NCBI RefSeq assembly: GCF_036711975.1
Contig: NC_091967.1
Location: forward strand, 7,440,001-7,504,000
DNA length: 64,000 nucleotides
Source: Onthophagus taurus
Taxonomy: Eukaryota; Arthropoda; Insecta; Coleoptera; Scarabaeidae
Direction of reading: 5' to 3'
Shown here: positions 35,333 to 58,600 of the stretch, piece after piece
Position numbering within the stretch: the first letter of the stretch is position 1
Layout of the letters: each line of letters opens with the position of its first letter
Made by a program: the position numbers and the translations under genes
Notes under the pieces: generated by a model
Seen by the model: the letters and a program-made list of their open reading frames with translations, nothing else
Told to the model about the DNA's origin: nothing
Databases searched by the model: none

Positions 35333-35554
35333 ATGAAGAAATCGCGCAAATACAAGAACCACCAAAACAACGAACGCAATCAATCGACTGATAATTTAAT
35401 TAGAACTTTAATTAACCGGCGAAACGACGATTTTAACATTGCGTCAAGTTCAAAACTAAACTTGGAGTTGTTTAAAAGAATGAAAGAGGTTCCCGTTTTG
35501 AGAAACACGTCGTCGGCGAATAAACGCGAGGTGCGGACGTTGAGAGTCCGTTAG
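35333..35554 (+). CDS. Hypothetical basic 73-aa frame in a GC-richer patch
   Basis: ATG-started frame, MKKSRKYKNHQNNERNQSTD at the start, rich in Lys/Arg/Asn, no known domain. The base composition is clearly less AT-rich than its surroundings, and this continues to about 35740. After the stop the same frame stays open for another 45 codons or so. It could be a first coding exon whose later exons I cannot find, a promoter-associated GC island, or chance. Weak call. Confidence 0.25.
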   Translation: MKKSRKYKNHQNNERNQSTDNLIRTLINRRNDDFNIASSSKLNLELFKRMKEVPVLRNTSSANKREVRTLRVR

Positions 35555-35984
35555 GAACGAGTTCCATTGAAGCCAGGTTTACACCGGTACGTGGACGACG
35601 TCGGTGGCGACTATGAAGGCGCCAACGCTGCCGCACTTATACACGAACAGACCATTCTGATAACAATGGTGTCATAGTTGTGCGTTTGCCCGTAAGTTTA
35701 TTGGTTGCGGCTGCGGTTGTAGTGGATGCACTCGAAGAGGTTTCGGTCTGCCGAACAAATTGTTTTATTTTTAGATCATTTCAGTGGACGTCAATGAAAT
35801 TTTTTTAAACGATTCTTTTAGTTTCCACACAATCGTATGAGTCTTTGATATATCGGTAACCATTTGATTAAAAAATCTGCAGTAATCATTTGTTATATAA
35901 TAGGTACACAAATTTGAACAATTCCGACGACGCTGTTTCTTATCGCGAGTTAAATGATAAAAGATAGTTTTGCGCGATACCGCC

Positions 35985-36490
35985 ACTTTATGATCTTCTT
36001 TCTTAAAAGCTATTTGATGGAAAAATGTATAATTTCGATGGAATAGCCTAAAATTATATGAAAAGGTAGGATCATAGATAGATTTTTGGGCTATGCCTGT
36101 TGGGTAATAAAGGAATATTATTATTATCATCATAATCTATATTGACAAGGATTTTGACACTTAACACATCAAAAACCAATCCTGTCAACTTGACGGTTGG
36201 ATAATATAGCTCCGTTTTCATGAAACTTCATCTGTAATTGGGCTTCTGTTGTTGTGTTGTCACTTTATGATTTTCTTTCTTAAAAGCTATTTGACGGAAA
36301 AATGTATAATTTCGATGGGATAGCCTCAAATTATATGAAAAGGTGGGTCATCATCATAACCTATACTGACGGGGATTTTGACATTTAAGACGTCAAAAAC
36401 AAATCCTGTCAACTTTGACGTTTGGACAATATAGCGCCCTTTTCATTAAATTTTATCAGTAATTTGGTTTCTGTTGTGGTGTTATGTTGA
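35985..36490. repeat. Tandem duplication of about 250 bp
   Basis: Two copies head to tail, 35985-36255 and 36256-36490. Shared blocks include TTCTTTCTTAAAAGCTATTT, GGAAAAATGTATAATTTCGA, ATTATATGAAAAGGT and CAATATAGC/TAATATAGC near the end. Similarity is about 80-85% by eye, with a small deletion in the second copy. No coding content supported. Confidence 0.8.
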
Positions 36491-37431
36491 ATCTCATTAA
36501 AATTTAACTGAACTAAGATGATAAAACAATAAAATGTAAGAAAAAGCTGCACAAAATCTGTTTAAATTCAATCAGTTCAAGTTATATTTCAAGGTAAGTT
36601 TTTCTACAGGCCTCTCTTGCTGTAAATTCATGTATATAAATTAATAGATTCTGAAGCTGTTGAGCAATTGTGGTTTGCTGTATTTTAGCCACAACTAATC
36701 CATTGGGTACAGCTTTAAACCGCTTTAGTAAAGCCACTTTACGACCTTTGCCCTATGCAAATCTCGCTCGGTACTAATTGCTCATTAAACTAGATCTACG
36801 AAATATACTAATATTGAGTTTGCAAATACATTTGGATTAATTTTAGCATTTAATCAAATTTGGCAATTATTACTATTAAAACCGCAAAAAAATCTTTTAT
36901 ATTCTCAACTTATCTAATATTAAAATTTAAACAACTTACCTTATTATTTTTGTAGGTCATGGAACATTACGGCCACTCATCGCTTTCCAACATCATTTTA
37001 AGGGTATTTTAAGGGTAATACAATAAAAGGCATTAAAAACACTTAACATACGTTTCTTTTATAAATAATTACAGCACAGCGATCAATCATTTACGATTTT
37101 TTTTGAGAAATTGTCACACACTCTAATTAAGTCTCAAGTTTCAAAAAAGACATTAACTTGAAACGTATCGCAACTATACACTTTTTTTTACGATCTTTAT
37201 CTTTTTATACACAATTCTAGCTTCTTTAGAGGATCGCCCACGCGAACCTCCTTTGAAAATTGAAAACTAAATAATAAAAAAAAATAGTCGCTCTATCCTA
37301 AGCTAATAACAAAGATAATAAAAATATATATGTTGTATATGTTGCTAATTATATAAGAGAAAATGAATAAATACTGTGATCCATTTCTTTCTTTTTTTTT
37401 TTTTGGAGTCAATTTTTTTTAAATATTTTTC
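36491..37431. other. OGT 3' flank
   Basis: AT-rich 3' UTR and spacer of the OGT gene. No gene or clear repeat. Confidence 0.5.
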
Positions 37432-49116
<11,685 letters not shown>

Positions 49117-49645
49117 ACCGAAATTATCTTTTCATACACTATTTCCCTTTACTATTCAGTTTATTAATAAAATATTACGAGGAAATACCGGGTTCGTCTT
49201 GACACCTCGCTTGGTTTTAACCGAATCGATTTGCGAAAATAAAGATGTCAGACTAGCGTTCGTACAAAAAAAAACAATAAAATAGGAACGTAACGGTACA
49301 GCAAACGCTTAACGCTGATTGGTCGAACATCGGACCAGAGGAAAATTCCGTAACCGGAAGTCGACGCATAACACGGAAAAAATTAAACCTTTTTCATTTT
49401 AAGGAAAACTTACCGTGGTTCGAATTAAAAGAACAAACGACGACGCGGAAATTTCATCTAACGGACAAACGCAATGAAATAATCAATTATGCGTATGGAC
49501 ATGTACTTGAGAGGATTTTAGATTTTAGGGTTGGCGATGCTGGTAGTGGGGAACGAAATGTTAGCGCCATCTTTCCGTTTCAATTTTAACAATTTTATTT
49601 AAAATAACGAAATATTATTAAACCAATCCATTAATTAAATATATA
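49117..49645. other. OGT 5' flank
   Basis: Leader and promoter side of OGT on the - strand, moderately GC-richer at 49200-49400. No TATA box evident, as expected for a housekeeping gene. Confidence 0.45.
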
Positions 49646-49649
49646 GGAT

Positions 49650-50098
49650 GTGTCAAATGTCTGGAATATAGCCAACAACTTCGCCATTTGTGGTAAAGAG
49701 AAATGTTTCAAATAAAAGATTCTTTATTAATTGTGGGGCATTTTTTGGAGGTATTTGCTTGCTTACATTGTTTTTTGTTTCGTTGGTATGGCAATCAACA
49801 TTGTTATTTTAAATGAAATGCATATCCTTTTTTGGCATATTTTGATAGAGGATAAATTCCTCTACGCGATGAACATATCAAATCATATGGTTGTATAAGA
49901 AAAAAATCGAGAAAAAATGCGTTCTCTGAAAATATTAGATCCACAAATTGTAATCAAAGTAGGCGCCAAAATAACGCCGTTGACAGCTTTAAATGTCAAA
50001 AGGAAACATTTTATCAAGAAGAAACTTTTATTTGAAACATTATTTTTTAAAACCACAAATGGCGAAGTTATTGGCGATATTCCAGACCTTTGACACAC
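49650..50098. mobile_element. MITE-like element with about 80-bp terminal inverted repeats
   Basis: Left end 49650-49725 and right end 50016-50098 are inverted copies: TGTGTCAAA, GTCTGGAATAT, AACTTCGCCATTTGTGG and ATGTTTCAAATAAAAG recur in opposite orientation. Total length is about 450 bases with no transposase frame, so it is a non-autonomous DNA transposon. No target duplication could be assigned with confidence. Copy 4 of the palindromic repeat begins at once after it. Confidence 0.8.
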
Positions 50099-50590
50099 TA
50101 ACTAGAACTGTTTCTCATTCTAGGTCTAGTGTTAGTTCTAGTTTTACACTAGCACTATCACTAGAACTAAGACAAGACCTAGCACTAGAATCAGTCGGGT
50201 TTAGCCGTCTTGAGAGACGTGTTTAGTGTTAGTTCTAGTTAGCACTATCACTAGAACTAACACAAGACCTACAAGACCGCTGGTCTCTCAAGACGGCTAA
50301 ACCCGAATGATTCTAGTTCTAGTGTTAGTTCTAGTTTTAATTGTTATTCAGCGTTAGATTGTGGTATATTTTTATTGAACGAATAGTAGAACTAACACTA
50401 GACCTAGAACCTGAAACATTCGGGTTTAGCCGTTGTCATAAGTTACCTTTTTCCAAGCAAAACTACCCAATGCTTGTACTATTAACTATTGCATTTTATG
50501 TGGGGCAGTGCAAGCGCACAGTAGTTTCGTAACTATGATTACAGCATTCACATATTGCGAGTTATATGAAGTTCCCGGTTTTTTATAATG
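50099..50590. repeat. Palindrome-rich dispersed repeat, copy 4
   Basis: Hairpin units with GGGTTTAGCCG and CTAGAACTA arms, then from about 50435 the same unique tail as copies 1 and 3 (TTTTTCCAAGCAAAACTACC, GCGAGTTATATGAAGTTCCC). It abuts the MITE-like element on its left. Confidence 0.8.
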
Positions 50591-51249
50591 TGTAGAATGG
50601 CATGAAATTTTTACTGTCCGCGAACGTATTAAGGTATAATTTTTAAAACATTAATCTTACCCACATATTTTTATCAACAAACTCAGTCATTTTTATTGAG
50701 TTTTCATCCTGAATGATATACTGCTTATAAAAATGCGAGTTACTTTAATTTCTATAGATTATAAGAACTAATTTAATTCAAGAGTCGGTAACATATGCAT
50801 AACCTATAAGTTCAAAGCGCTGTCAAGCAAGCATTCAACCAATCAGGAACGAGGTCATTTAATTTACAAATTTTTAGCCATCTTTAGTTTAAAAATAATA
50901 TTTTTTATAATAAATTCAATATTAATAAGCTATTTTAAAAGAATTATACACAATATTCCTACATAGTTATCTTTATCTATACATAAATAATTCAAACCTT
51001 TATCCGATTACCCCCACTGAAAAAGCAGGGATACAAACCTAAATAAATTCGATTAAATTTTGTCGATAACGAAACCTTTCGTGTCCTCCAAATAATCTTG
51101 AGCCTATTTCGCCGTTAAAGTAAGAGAAAGATAGAAACTTCGTAATTGAAGTGCTATTTTTAAATATAAAACTGGAATTACGTAGGTAGAGCTTCGCTTC
51201 GCGGGCCACCTAACCACATCGTCTCGTTCATTTGTCCGTCAACGGTTGT
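50591..51249. other. awd promoter region
   Basis: AT-rich spacer turning GC-richer towards the awd leader at about 51190. No clear TATA box. Confidence 0.45.
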
Positions 51250-51294
51250 ATGATCTGTACCTTATTGGCCATTTTCTCTTTATTTTCAAAAGCA

Positions 51295-51832
51295 ATGGCG
51301 GAAGCACGCGAAAGAACTTTTATTATGGTAAAACCAGACGGTGTTCAAAGGGGCCTTGTAGGTAAAATCATCAAACGCTTCGAAGAAAAGGGATTTAAAT
51401 TGGTTGCACTTAAATTCACGTGGGTATGTTTTAACTTCTTTCTTAATTAATTTCCTAATTTTTTTTAATCGCAATGAAAATATTGTTTTTAAATAGCCTT
51501 CCGAAGAACTTCTCAAGAAGCACTACGCCGATTTAGCATCTAGGCCGTTTTTCCCTGGCTTAGTAAAATACATGAGCAGTGGACCGGTTGTTCCGATGGT
51601 TTGGGAAGGTTTAAATGCCGTTAAAACTGGTAGAGTTATGTTAGGTGCTACCAACCCAGCCGATAGTGCTCCAGGTACTATCAGGGGTGATCTTTGCATC
51701 CAAGTAGGCAGAAACATCATCCACGGTTCTGATTCCGTTGAATCTGCCCAAAAAGAAATTGGGTTATGGTTCACTGAAAAAGAAGTTATTGGCTGGACAC
51801 CTGCTACTACAACTTGGGTTTATGAGGATTAA
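51295..51832 (+). CDS. awd: Nucleoside diphosphate kinase (awd / nm23)
   Basis: Moves the terminal phosphate between nucleoside tri- and diphosphates through a phospho-His. Exons 51295-51423 and 51497-51832 give 154 aa, the usual length. Clear motifs are [21 protein letters not shown] at the splice, [26 protein letters not shown] and the active-site NIIHGSDS. The start at 51295 (MAEARERTF) gives the family length. An in-frame ATG at 51250 would add [15 protein letters not shown], a hydrophobic leader. AATAAA is at 51863-51868. The next gene, ALKBH4, is 267 bases downstream on the same strand. Confidence 0.96.
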
Positions 51833-52099
51833 TTCACCCCTTGTGCTTTAACAATGAATAATAATAAAACACTAAGTTATTAATTTAAATGGTTTTTTCT
51901 TTGACATTAATCCTAACCTTAAAATGTAATTGAAGAATTTCTTCTTTATTTAATCTCGCAGAAATAGGATTATTAATCTTTATGTTGGAAATTAAATAGT
52001 ATTGATTTATTTTTATGTTTTAAAACCGCTAAGATAATCTTAAAAAACATATTTACGAAAACAACTTTCATAAAACTTAACATAACCTCAAATAAAAAA

Positions 52100-53023
52100 A
52101 TGGAAACGTGTCGATCGTGCGGTTGCAAAGGGATAAGAACCTGTCTTTTATGCGAAACTGAATATAAAATACAAAAAGACACTGATTTAAACCTAGAAAA
52201 TGGGAGTTACGTTTATTGCCCGTTTTGCAATAAATCATTTGAAGGTTGGGAATGTTTTGATTATGAAGAACACCCAAACCATGGAGGAAAGAAGTCTTAC
52301 GAGTTTCCGGGGATTTATATTAAATTAGATTTTCTGTCTCAAAGCGAAGAAGAAGCTTTATTAAATGGTATAGATAATATTCCATGGGTTCATTCACAAA
52401 GTGGTAGAAGAAAACAAAACTACGGCCCTAAATGTAATTTCAAAAAGAAAAAGATTCAATTGGGCGACTTTAAAGGTTTTCCAAAGTTCAGCGAATTTGT
52501 CCAAGAAAAATTTAAACAAATTAAGATTTTAAATAATTTTAAAACGATCGAACAATGTTCGTTGGAGTACAATCCACAACGAGGCGCTTCTATTGACCCC
52601 CATATTGATGATTGCTGGGTTTGGGGTGAACGAATTGTTAGTGTTAATTTGGCTGCTGACTCCGTATTAACGATGACGTTTAATTCAAAACTTCAAAGGT
52701 ATAATTTGGAAGATGTTTCAACTTATCCTTCCGTTTTATTAGAAAATGGGGATTATAACAAAAATTATGATTCTTTTAAAATAATACAACAACAAAAATT
52801 CGACTCTTATCCAGTTATTCGTGTTCCCATGCCAAGGAGATCTTTATTGGTGATGTTTGGCAGTGCTCGATATGAATGGGAACATAGGATATTACGTGAA
52901 GATATAAAATCAACAAGAGTTTGTTTAGCATATCGAGAATTTACCCCTCCTTTTCTACCTGGAGGTGATAAATTCGAGAAAGGTGAAACTATTTTAAATA
53001 CAGCATGTAATTTTATTAATTAA
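52100..53023 (+). CDS. ALKBH4: ALKBH4 Fe(II)/2-oxoglutarate dioxygenase
   Basis: AlkB-family demethylase. The human protein is reported to act on methylated actin Lys84 and to affect actomyosin in cytokinesis. A single exon encodes 307 aa. The N-terminus holds the family's Cys cluster (CRSCGCKGIRTCLLCE) and a second CPFC..WEC set that may bind zinc. Iron ligands are visible as H168 and D170 in DPHIDD and H262 in EWEHRI, with R273 and R279 placed to hold 2-oxoglutarate. All key residues are present. ATAACCTCA sits at 52082-52090, ten bases before the ATG. The poly(A) signal AATAAA at 53022-53027 overlaps the stop codon. Confidence 0.93.
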   Translation: METCRSCGCKGIRTCLLCETEYKIQKDTDLNLENGSYVYCPFCNKSFEGWECFDYEEHPNHGGKKSYEFPGIYIKLDFLSQSEEEALLNGIDNIPWVHSQSGRRKQNYGPKCNFKKKKIQLGDFKGFPKFSEFVQEKFKQIKILNNFKTIEQCSLEYNPQRGASIDPHIDDCWVWGERIVSVNLAADSVLTMTFNSKLQRYNLEDVSTYPSVLLENGDYNKNYDSFKIIQQQKFDSYPVIRVPMPRRSLLVMFGSARYEWEHRILREDIKSTRVCLAYREFTPPFLPGGDKFEKGETILNTACNFIN

Positions 53024-53079
53024 TAAATAATATTAACATACAATTTCTGGTACAATTACTTAAAGTAATAACAAGGTGA

Positions 53080-53271
53080 CTATTCAGATTCATCCAGACT
53101 AGTGTCACTTGAGGATGAATCATACATTTCAGCAGCCGGTGTAGGTTGTGAGGAGAGAAGTGCTATCTCCCGAAAAAATTTGAAACACCATCCTTGATAT
53201 AGAAAAGGACACAAGAAAGGACCAGTGTATGTTTTACATTGAGAACTATTTGGTGGTGTATTAGAAGGCAT
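53080..53271 (-). CDS. Small Cys/Trp protein A, tandem paralogue
   Basis: 63-aa frame from an ATG, MPSNTPPNSSQCKTYTGP at the start. The core CPFLYQGWCFKFFREIALL is shared with the neighbour at 53520-53702, followed by QP and an acidic Ser-rich tail (SSSSDTSLDESE). No signal peptide or membrane segment. Two adjacent frames on one strand share this core although the DNA around it differs, which is strong evidence that both are real genes. Three conserved Cys (Cx8-9CPx6WC) could bind metal or form a disulfide. Family unknown to me. Confidence 0.7.
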   Translation of the reverse strand: MPSNTPPNSSQCKTYTGPFLCPFLYQGWCFKFFREIALLSSQPTPAAEMYDSSSSDTSLDESE

Positions 53272-53519
53272 GTTTTATATAAATTTGCTGAAATTTTGAG
53301 TAATTGTCAAAAATTTTAAAATTGTAATGATCAATTGTTTATATAAATATTTTCACGTTAACTAGTTTCCTTAAACTTAAAATTATTTAATATAATATAT
53401 TTAAAATTATATAAAGCATCGAAAAATAAAAAGAAAAAAAAGCAGTATATCATCGTATTATTATTTAATAAACAGATTTAGCATACAATTATAAAAAATA
53501 ATAATATTTATAAGAGATG

Positions 53520-53702
53520 TTATTGTCCAGGTGGACACGTTTTACTAGGAATCCATTCGCAGGGATTTAAAGGCTTTGCGGGTTGTGCAATGTAGAGAGT
53601 TACTTCTCGGAAACACCATCCTTGATATAAAACGGGACACATTACTGGACCATAAACGCCTCCGCAATTTTCTGAATTATCTTGTTGTGGAGAAGGAGAC
53701 AT
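53520..53702 (-). CDS. Small Cys/Trp protein B, tandem paralogue
   Basis: 60-aa frame starting MSPSPQQDNSENCGGVYGP, with the same core as its neighbour (CPVLYQGWCF, then REVTLYIAQP) and a different Cys/Pro-rich tail (CEWIPSKTCPPGQ). It lacks the two-residue insertion found in A after the core. It is the upstream member of the pair, 248 bases from A, and divergent from NOSIP. Likely cytosolic. No function known; the pair arose by local duplication. Confidence 0.7.
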   Translation of the reverse strand: MSPSPQQDNSENCGGVYGPVMCPVLYQGWCFREVTLYIAQPAKPLNPCEWIPSKTCPPGQ

Positions 53703-54107
53703 GTTGTATTAATGTATATGTATATTAGAATTTATTTCAATTTACTAAAATTTTATTAAAACCTTGAGATTGTCAAAAATCAAATTTCAAATTAAATAAT
53801 GTTTTGGTTGACAGATATGTTGTACACAATTTTTTTTTGCAATAAGCAACTTGTATCTTTTTTAAAATTTAAACATTTCGTACATTTCATTTAATAAATA
53901 TAAAAAGAAAAGTGTAATGTTAATTTTTTATTACTATGTAATTATTATTTGGTTATATTTCACTGTATTAAAAATTAATTATTTTCTTTTGTCACTAGAT
54001 AGCGCTACATTTTTTGTTGACATTTCTATCTTTGAGGTTAGAATAAAAACGTCATTAATATTTATTTGACTGTTAATATAATTAAATATCTTATAAAATA
54101 GTTAAAG
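53703..54107. promoter_or_regulatory. Divergent promoter region between small protein B (-) and NOSIP (+)
   Basis: 405 bases separate the two ATGs. Contains TGAGGTTA at 54033-54040 and several TGACA words. No TATA box. Confidence 0.45.
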
Positions 54108-55200
54108 ATGACGAGACATGCAAGAAATTGTACTGCGGGTGCTGTTTACACATATCACGAAAAGAAAAAAGACGCTGCTGCTTCTGGTTATGGAACAAAT
54201 AAGCAAAGGTTAGGTAAAGACTCCGTAAAAGATTTCGATTGTTGTTCGTTGTCTCTACAACCTTGCCGAAATCCAGTTATAACGTAAATATAAATAAAAT
54301 AAAGAAGTTGTAAGTTTATAATTTAAAATTATTTTTGTGTAGGAAAGATGGAATATTATTTGATAAGGAAGTAATTTTGCAGTACATGGTAACAAAAAAA
54401 GTTGATTATTGCCGTAAAGTTAAGGAGTATGAAAGATTGAGTAAAAAAGAAGAAGAAGAAAATGCAGAGTTGAATTTAGCCGAAACAACTAATAAAATTA
54501 ATAAATTTTTAAAAACGGAAAATAATATAGTTAGTAAACCCATTGATCCATTTAAACCAGATGAAGCACCATCAACGTCCATCTCAAATATGACTGATGG
54601 TCGTGATAAAGTTTTACCAAGTTTTTGGGTTCCATCAGAAACACCATCGGCTAAAAAAAGCAAATTAGAAAAACCTGTAATATTAATTCATATTTATCTT
54701 GATTCCTTTTTAATTCTTTTTTAATTTTTAGAAAAACATTGTGCTTTGTCCAATATCTGGAAAACCATTGAAGTCAAAGGATTTAATAGACGTCAAATTT
54801 ACATCAGTTAAAGATCCCAGCGATAAAAAATCATTAATAATTAAACAAAATCGTTATATGTGTGCTGTTACTCACGACATTTTAAGCAATTCTGTACCAT
54901 GTGCAGTTTTAAAACCAACGTAAACATTTCTTGCAATGTAATTTCTGATTATACATTACTTTTTTTTCAGCGGTGATGTTGTTACACTAGAATGTGTTGA
55001 AAAAATTATTAAAAAGGACTGGATTCATCCTTTAACAAACCAAAAATTAAATGAAAAAGATATTATCATCTTTCAAAGAGTAAGTTTTTCTTTGAGGCTA
55101 ATTTTTTTTTAATTCTTATTTTATATAGGGTGGTACTGGATATGCAGAAACTAATGAAAATCTTCAAGGAAAATGCGAAAGACCAGCTTTACAAGCATAA
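54108..55200 (+). CDS. NOSIP: NOSIP-type U-box protein
   Basis: Homologue of nitric oxide synthase-interacting protein, a nuclear U-box/RING-like E3 ubiquitin ligase also found with spliceosomes. Five coding exons (54108-54283, 54343-54676, 54732-54919, 54971-55079, 55129-55200) give 292 aa (human 301). The N-terminus MTRHARNCTAGAVYTYHEKK and CCSLSLQPCRNPVIT form the first half of the split U-box. Basic KKVDYCRKVKEYERLSKK is the family's helix. VLCPISGKPLKSKDL and CAVTHDILSNSVPCAVL make the C-terminal half. It ends GYAETNENLQG...RPALQA. All introns are short with GT..AG ends. Confidence 0.92.
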
Positions 55201-55698
55201 AGTTTTCTAAAATAGTTTTTTATTTATCACAAAAAAAATTAATTTAAAAAGAAAGATAAAATCGAAAGCTGGACTAATCTCATTGGAGATTTAAGCTATC
55301 ATTTCCATCTTTCTTAACAAAAATAATCTTTAGAATTTAAAACTATTTGAAACTGTAATAATATAAATGTAATTAAAAAAATAAAATATTAGAAATAACT
55401 TTTAACAATAAATTTAAACAAAATTTAACAAAAAAAAACTTTACATTTCCTCTCGCTGTGCGCTATTTATACAAAGTTACACTACAACCCCATATTTAAT
55501 TCAATTTAATTTTTATTATTTTAATGTTTTTATCAAACGTTCTTATATATTAATACAAGTTGTGTTAGCATAAAATGCAAAAACTCCCTATCTTAATCAT
55601 AAATTCTTTGTAAGATATAATTTTTACCATAAAATTGACTAGATTAAATAAAAATCAAATAGAAAACAATTCTTTGTTAAAAATCTTTTCGAACTTAA
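55201..55698. other. Convergent spacer between NOSIP and the BTB zinc-finger gene
   Basis: 498 AT-rich bases holding both 3' UTRs; an AATAAA lies near 55380 on the + strand. No gene. Confidence 0.6.
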
Positions 55699-58600
55699 TT
55701 AAAAAAGCGTCATACAATTTTGTAACGACGGTGGATATTCGCCGTGTTGACTAGAACCTTGAATTTGCTGTGAACTTTGAACTGCTGCCATAGCCATTGA
55801 AACTGGTGTCGTTGTTGGGTGATAAGGTACCTAAACGCAATAATAAATTAATTAAAAAAGTAATTTGTGTAATATATTATGTTGTTACTGTAGAATTATG
55901 ATGAAATCTTGGATCTAACATCATAGCAGCAGCGACAGCAGCTGCTGTAGAAGTAGCAGTCGAATGATTTCCCCTTCCGAGCATGTGATGATTAACAACA
56001 TTATTCGAATGTTGTGAAATCCGTTGGTTATGTCCAGAAGCCAAAATTTGATGTTGAATATTGTGCGCGTGCGAATGATGATGAAAATCAGCTGGATCAC
56101 CAAAGTGATGATAATTCGGATTTATCGCAGGAATATTTCCAGTTGTCGAAGAAATCGGATGATTTTGATGATGCATTATTAAATCTTGTATTTCCGTCCC
56201 GATAGGTTGCGTCACCGTCGACGAAGAATTATTATTCGCCGTTGGAAAACTCACATTCCCATTTGCCGTTGCGTTTTCTTGAGGCGGTTGAGATTTGGGC
56301 CGTGGATTATTTCTCATTGGTCTCGCTTTATAAGGTACTTTAGCCGAGGCGTTTTCGCCATGATGTCGCGTAAAATGTTCTTTTAGTTTGTCACGTCGGG
56401 AACTCGCATAATCACAACTCGAACATTTAAACGGTTTTTCTTCTAAATGAATCCTTTCGTGACGTACCAAATGAGATTTTTCCATAAAACCACGACCGCA
56501 AATTGTACAAGAATGGGGACGAACTCCGTTATGAGTTTTCGCATGCGTTGCTAATTGATTCTTTTTAGATGTTGAATATTTACAATGTGGATATGAACAT
56601 CTATAAATATCACCTAAAATAAATATTAATAATTGTAATTAATAATTGCATATCATTAATTTAACCTAAGAGGACTGCTACATCCAGAGAATAACACTGA
56701 AACTAGAGCTTACACTAGCACTAGAACTGATACTAGACCTAAAACTAAAAACATTGGGGTTTCTTGGCGTCTCTTAAGATGGCTTATAGTTAAGAACTGA
56801 AGACATTTACGAACTCTAGCAACAACTTCTTACAAAACTATAATATTACAACTCATGCCAGAGATACTTGGCCTGGGAGTTTTAAGTGAAACACCTTTAA
56901 ACCTTAACCTTTGTTTCTAGTTCTAGGTTTAGTGTTCTACCTTTCATTCAATAAAAATATACTACAATTTAACGCTGAATAACAATTAAAACTAGAACTA
57001 ACACTAGACCCAGATCTAGAAACATTCGGATTTAGCCGCACGTCTCTCAAGACGGCTAAATCCAAATGATTCTAAGTCTTAGTGGATAGTAGGTCACTTC
57101 TAGTGATAGTCCTAGTGTAAAACTAGAACTAACACTAGACCTAGTAAGTAGGTACATCCTGGTTTCTATGGAAATATATGTTTGTATATTACATTTTAGG
57201 TGAAATTCCTCGTATAAGCGACACATAGTAGTCCTTTTAGATTCTACAGTCCTAGACATAACCTTAATTGAGGTTAATAATAAATAAATATTTACCAGCA
57301 TGTATTCTTTTATGAGCAATCATATGACTCATATACTTCGTATGAAACCCACAAGAATCGCAACTCAAAGATTTTTCCATATTATTATGTGTTTGAACAT
57401 GATTTTCCAAGTTGTGTTTGTACTTGAAAGATTTTGAACATGTATCACATTTGTGTGTTTTCTCGGGGGTATGTATTTTTAGATGGGCGACGAAGTTCTG
57501 TTTTTGACGGCACTTGAATGAACAAAATGTACATTGATAGAACGATTCTTGGAGGTGTTTCGCTCGATGTGAAATTAATTTCGCTATTTGATCGTTACTG
57601 AAGTCACCTAGCAATAAAAATTCTTTAACATCAATTGTTTAAAGATCATTAACCTTACAATAATCGCATTTGAATGGTGGTCCGGAAAAATGTGTTTTCA
57701 TATGATTAAGATAATCTCCGTGATATTGACAGACAAAATTACAAATTCCACATTTGTATGTTACATCTTTAGCATGACTTAAAGCCAAGTGTTGTTCCAA
57801 TAGTAAACTGTCGTTTATGTTTGTGAAACAAACCGGACATTTTACCCCAACTTTTTCATCCGATTCGGATTCTAAAAATATTTATTAAACATAACCTCAA
57901 AGAAGAATTAAATTTAACCTTTCCCATTTTCGATGATATTTTCTGTTATACTTTTCTTTTTGTTTGTAAATAATTTTAAAGCAGCCATCCGTAAACTTGG
58001 TTTTAATCCAAACATAAGCCTTTTAAGTAATTGTTGTTTCCGATTTTTTTGCTTAGCTTTAACAATGGAGGAACTACATACACTAGAATCTTTTTCCATT
58101 ACGCTAATTCGACATTCTTGTTTATAATTATCATTTCTATCATCAATTTTTAACGCCTAAAAAAAGTTATTACATTTTATTGTATTTATGTGGTTTAATG
58201 GCTTACATGTTCATATTTAACGCTTAAAACATCATATCTATTCTTAAAATTTGGTGTTAAGATATTATTTTGAGCTAAGGCTGTTAAGAAAAAGAAAAAG
58301 CACAGTTCGCTTTTACCGTACAAAGGGCAAGTTTCAACATGCTTAAAAATATCGTTTTGATCAGCAATATTCCATTGAATACAATATAATAATTTTAAAA
58401 AGTCTTTTTCTCTAACATCTTGATTTTTTAATACCCAATCGGATATTATTCTTAATGCTTTATAAACGGGAATCACAAAAACCTAAAAAAAATGTATTAA
58501 AGTTTCAAAAACAATTATAAACAGAAATTTCAAACCTTATTTCTTAAAAAATCTTGTAGTTCATAACAATTTAAATTAAGTATTTCTCCACCATCACAAA

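Noticed and set aside
35771-36133. 120-codon - strand frame
   Set aside because: Runs into the tandem duplication, and the second copy does not keep the frame; no known domain.
49883-50226. Open frames across the MITE-like element
   Set aside because: They span inverted ends and repeat units and encode nothing recognisable.
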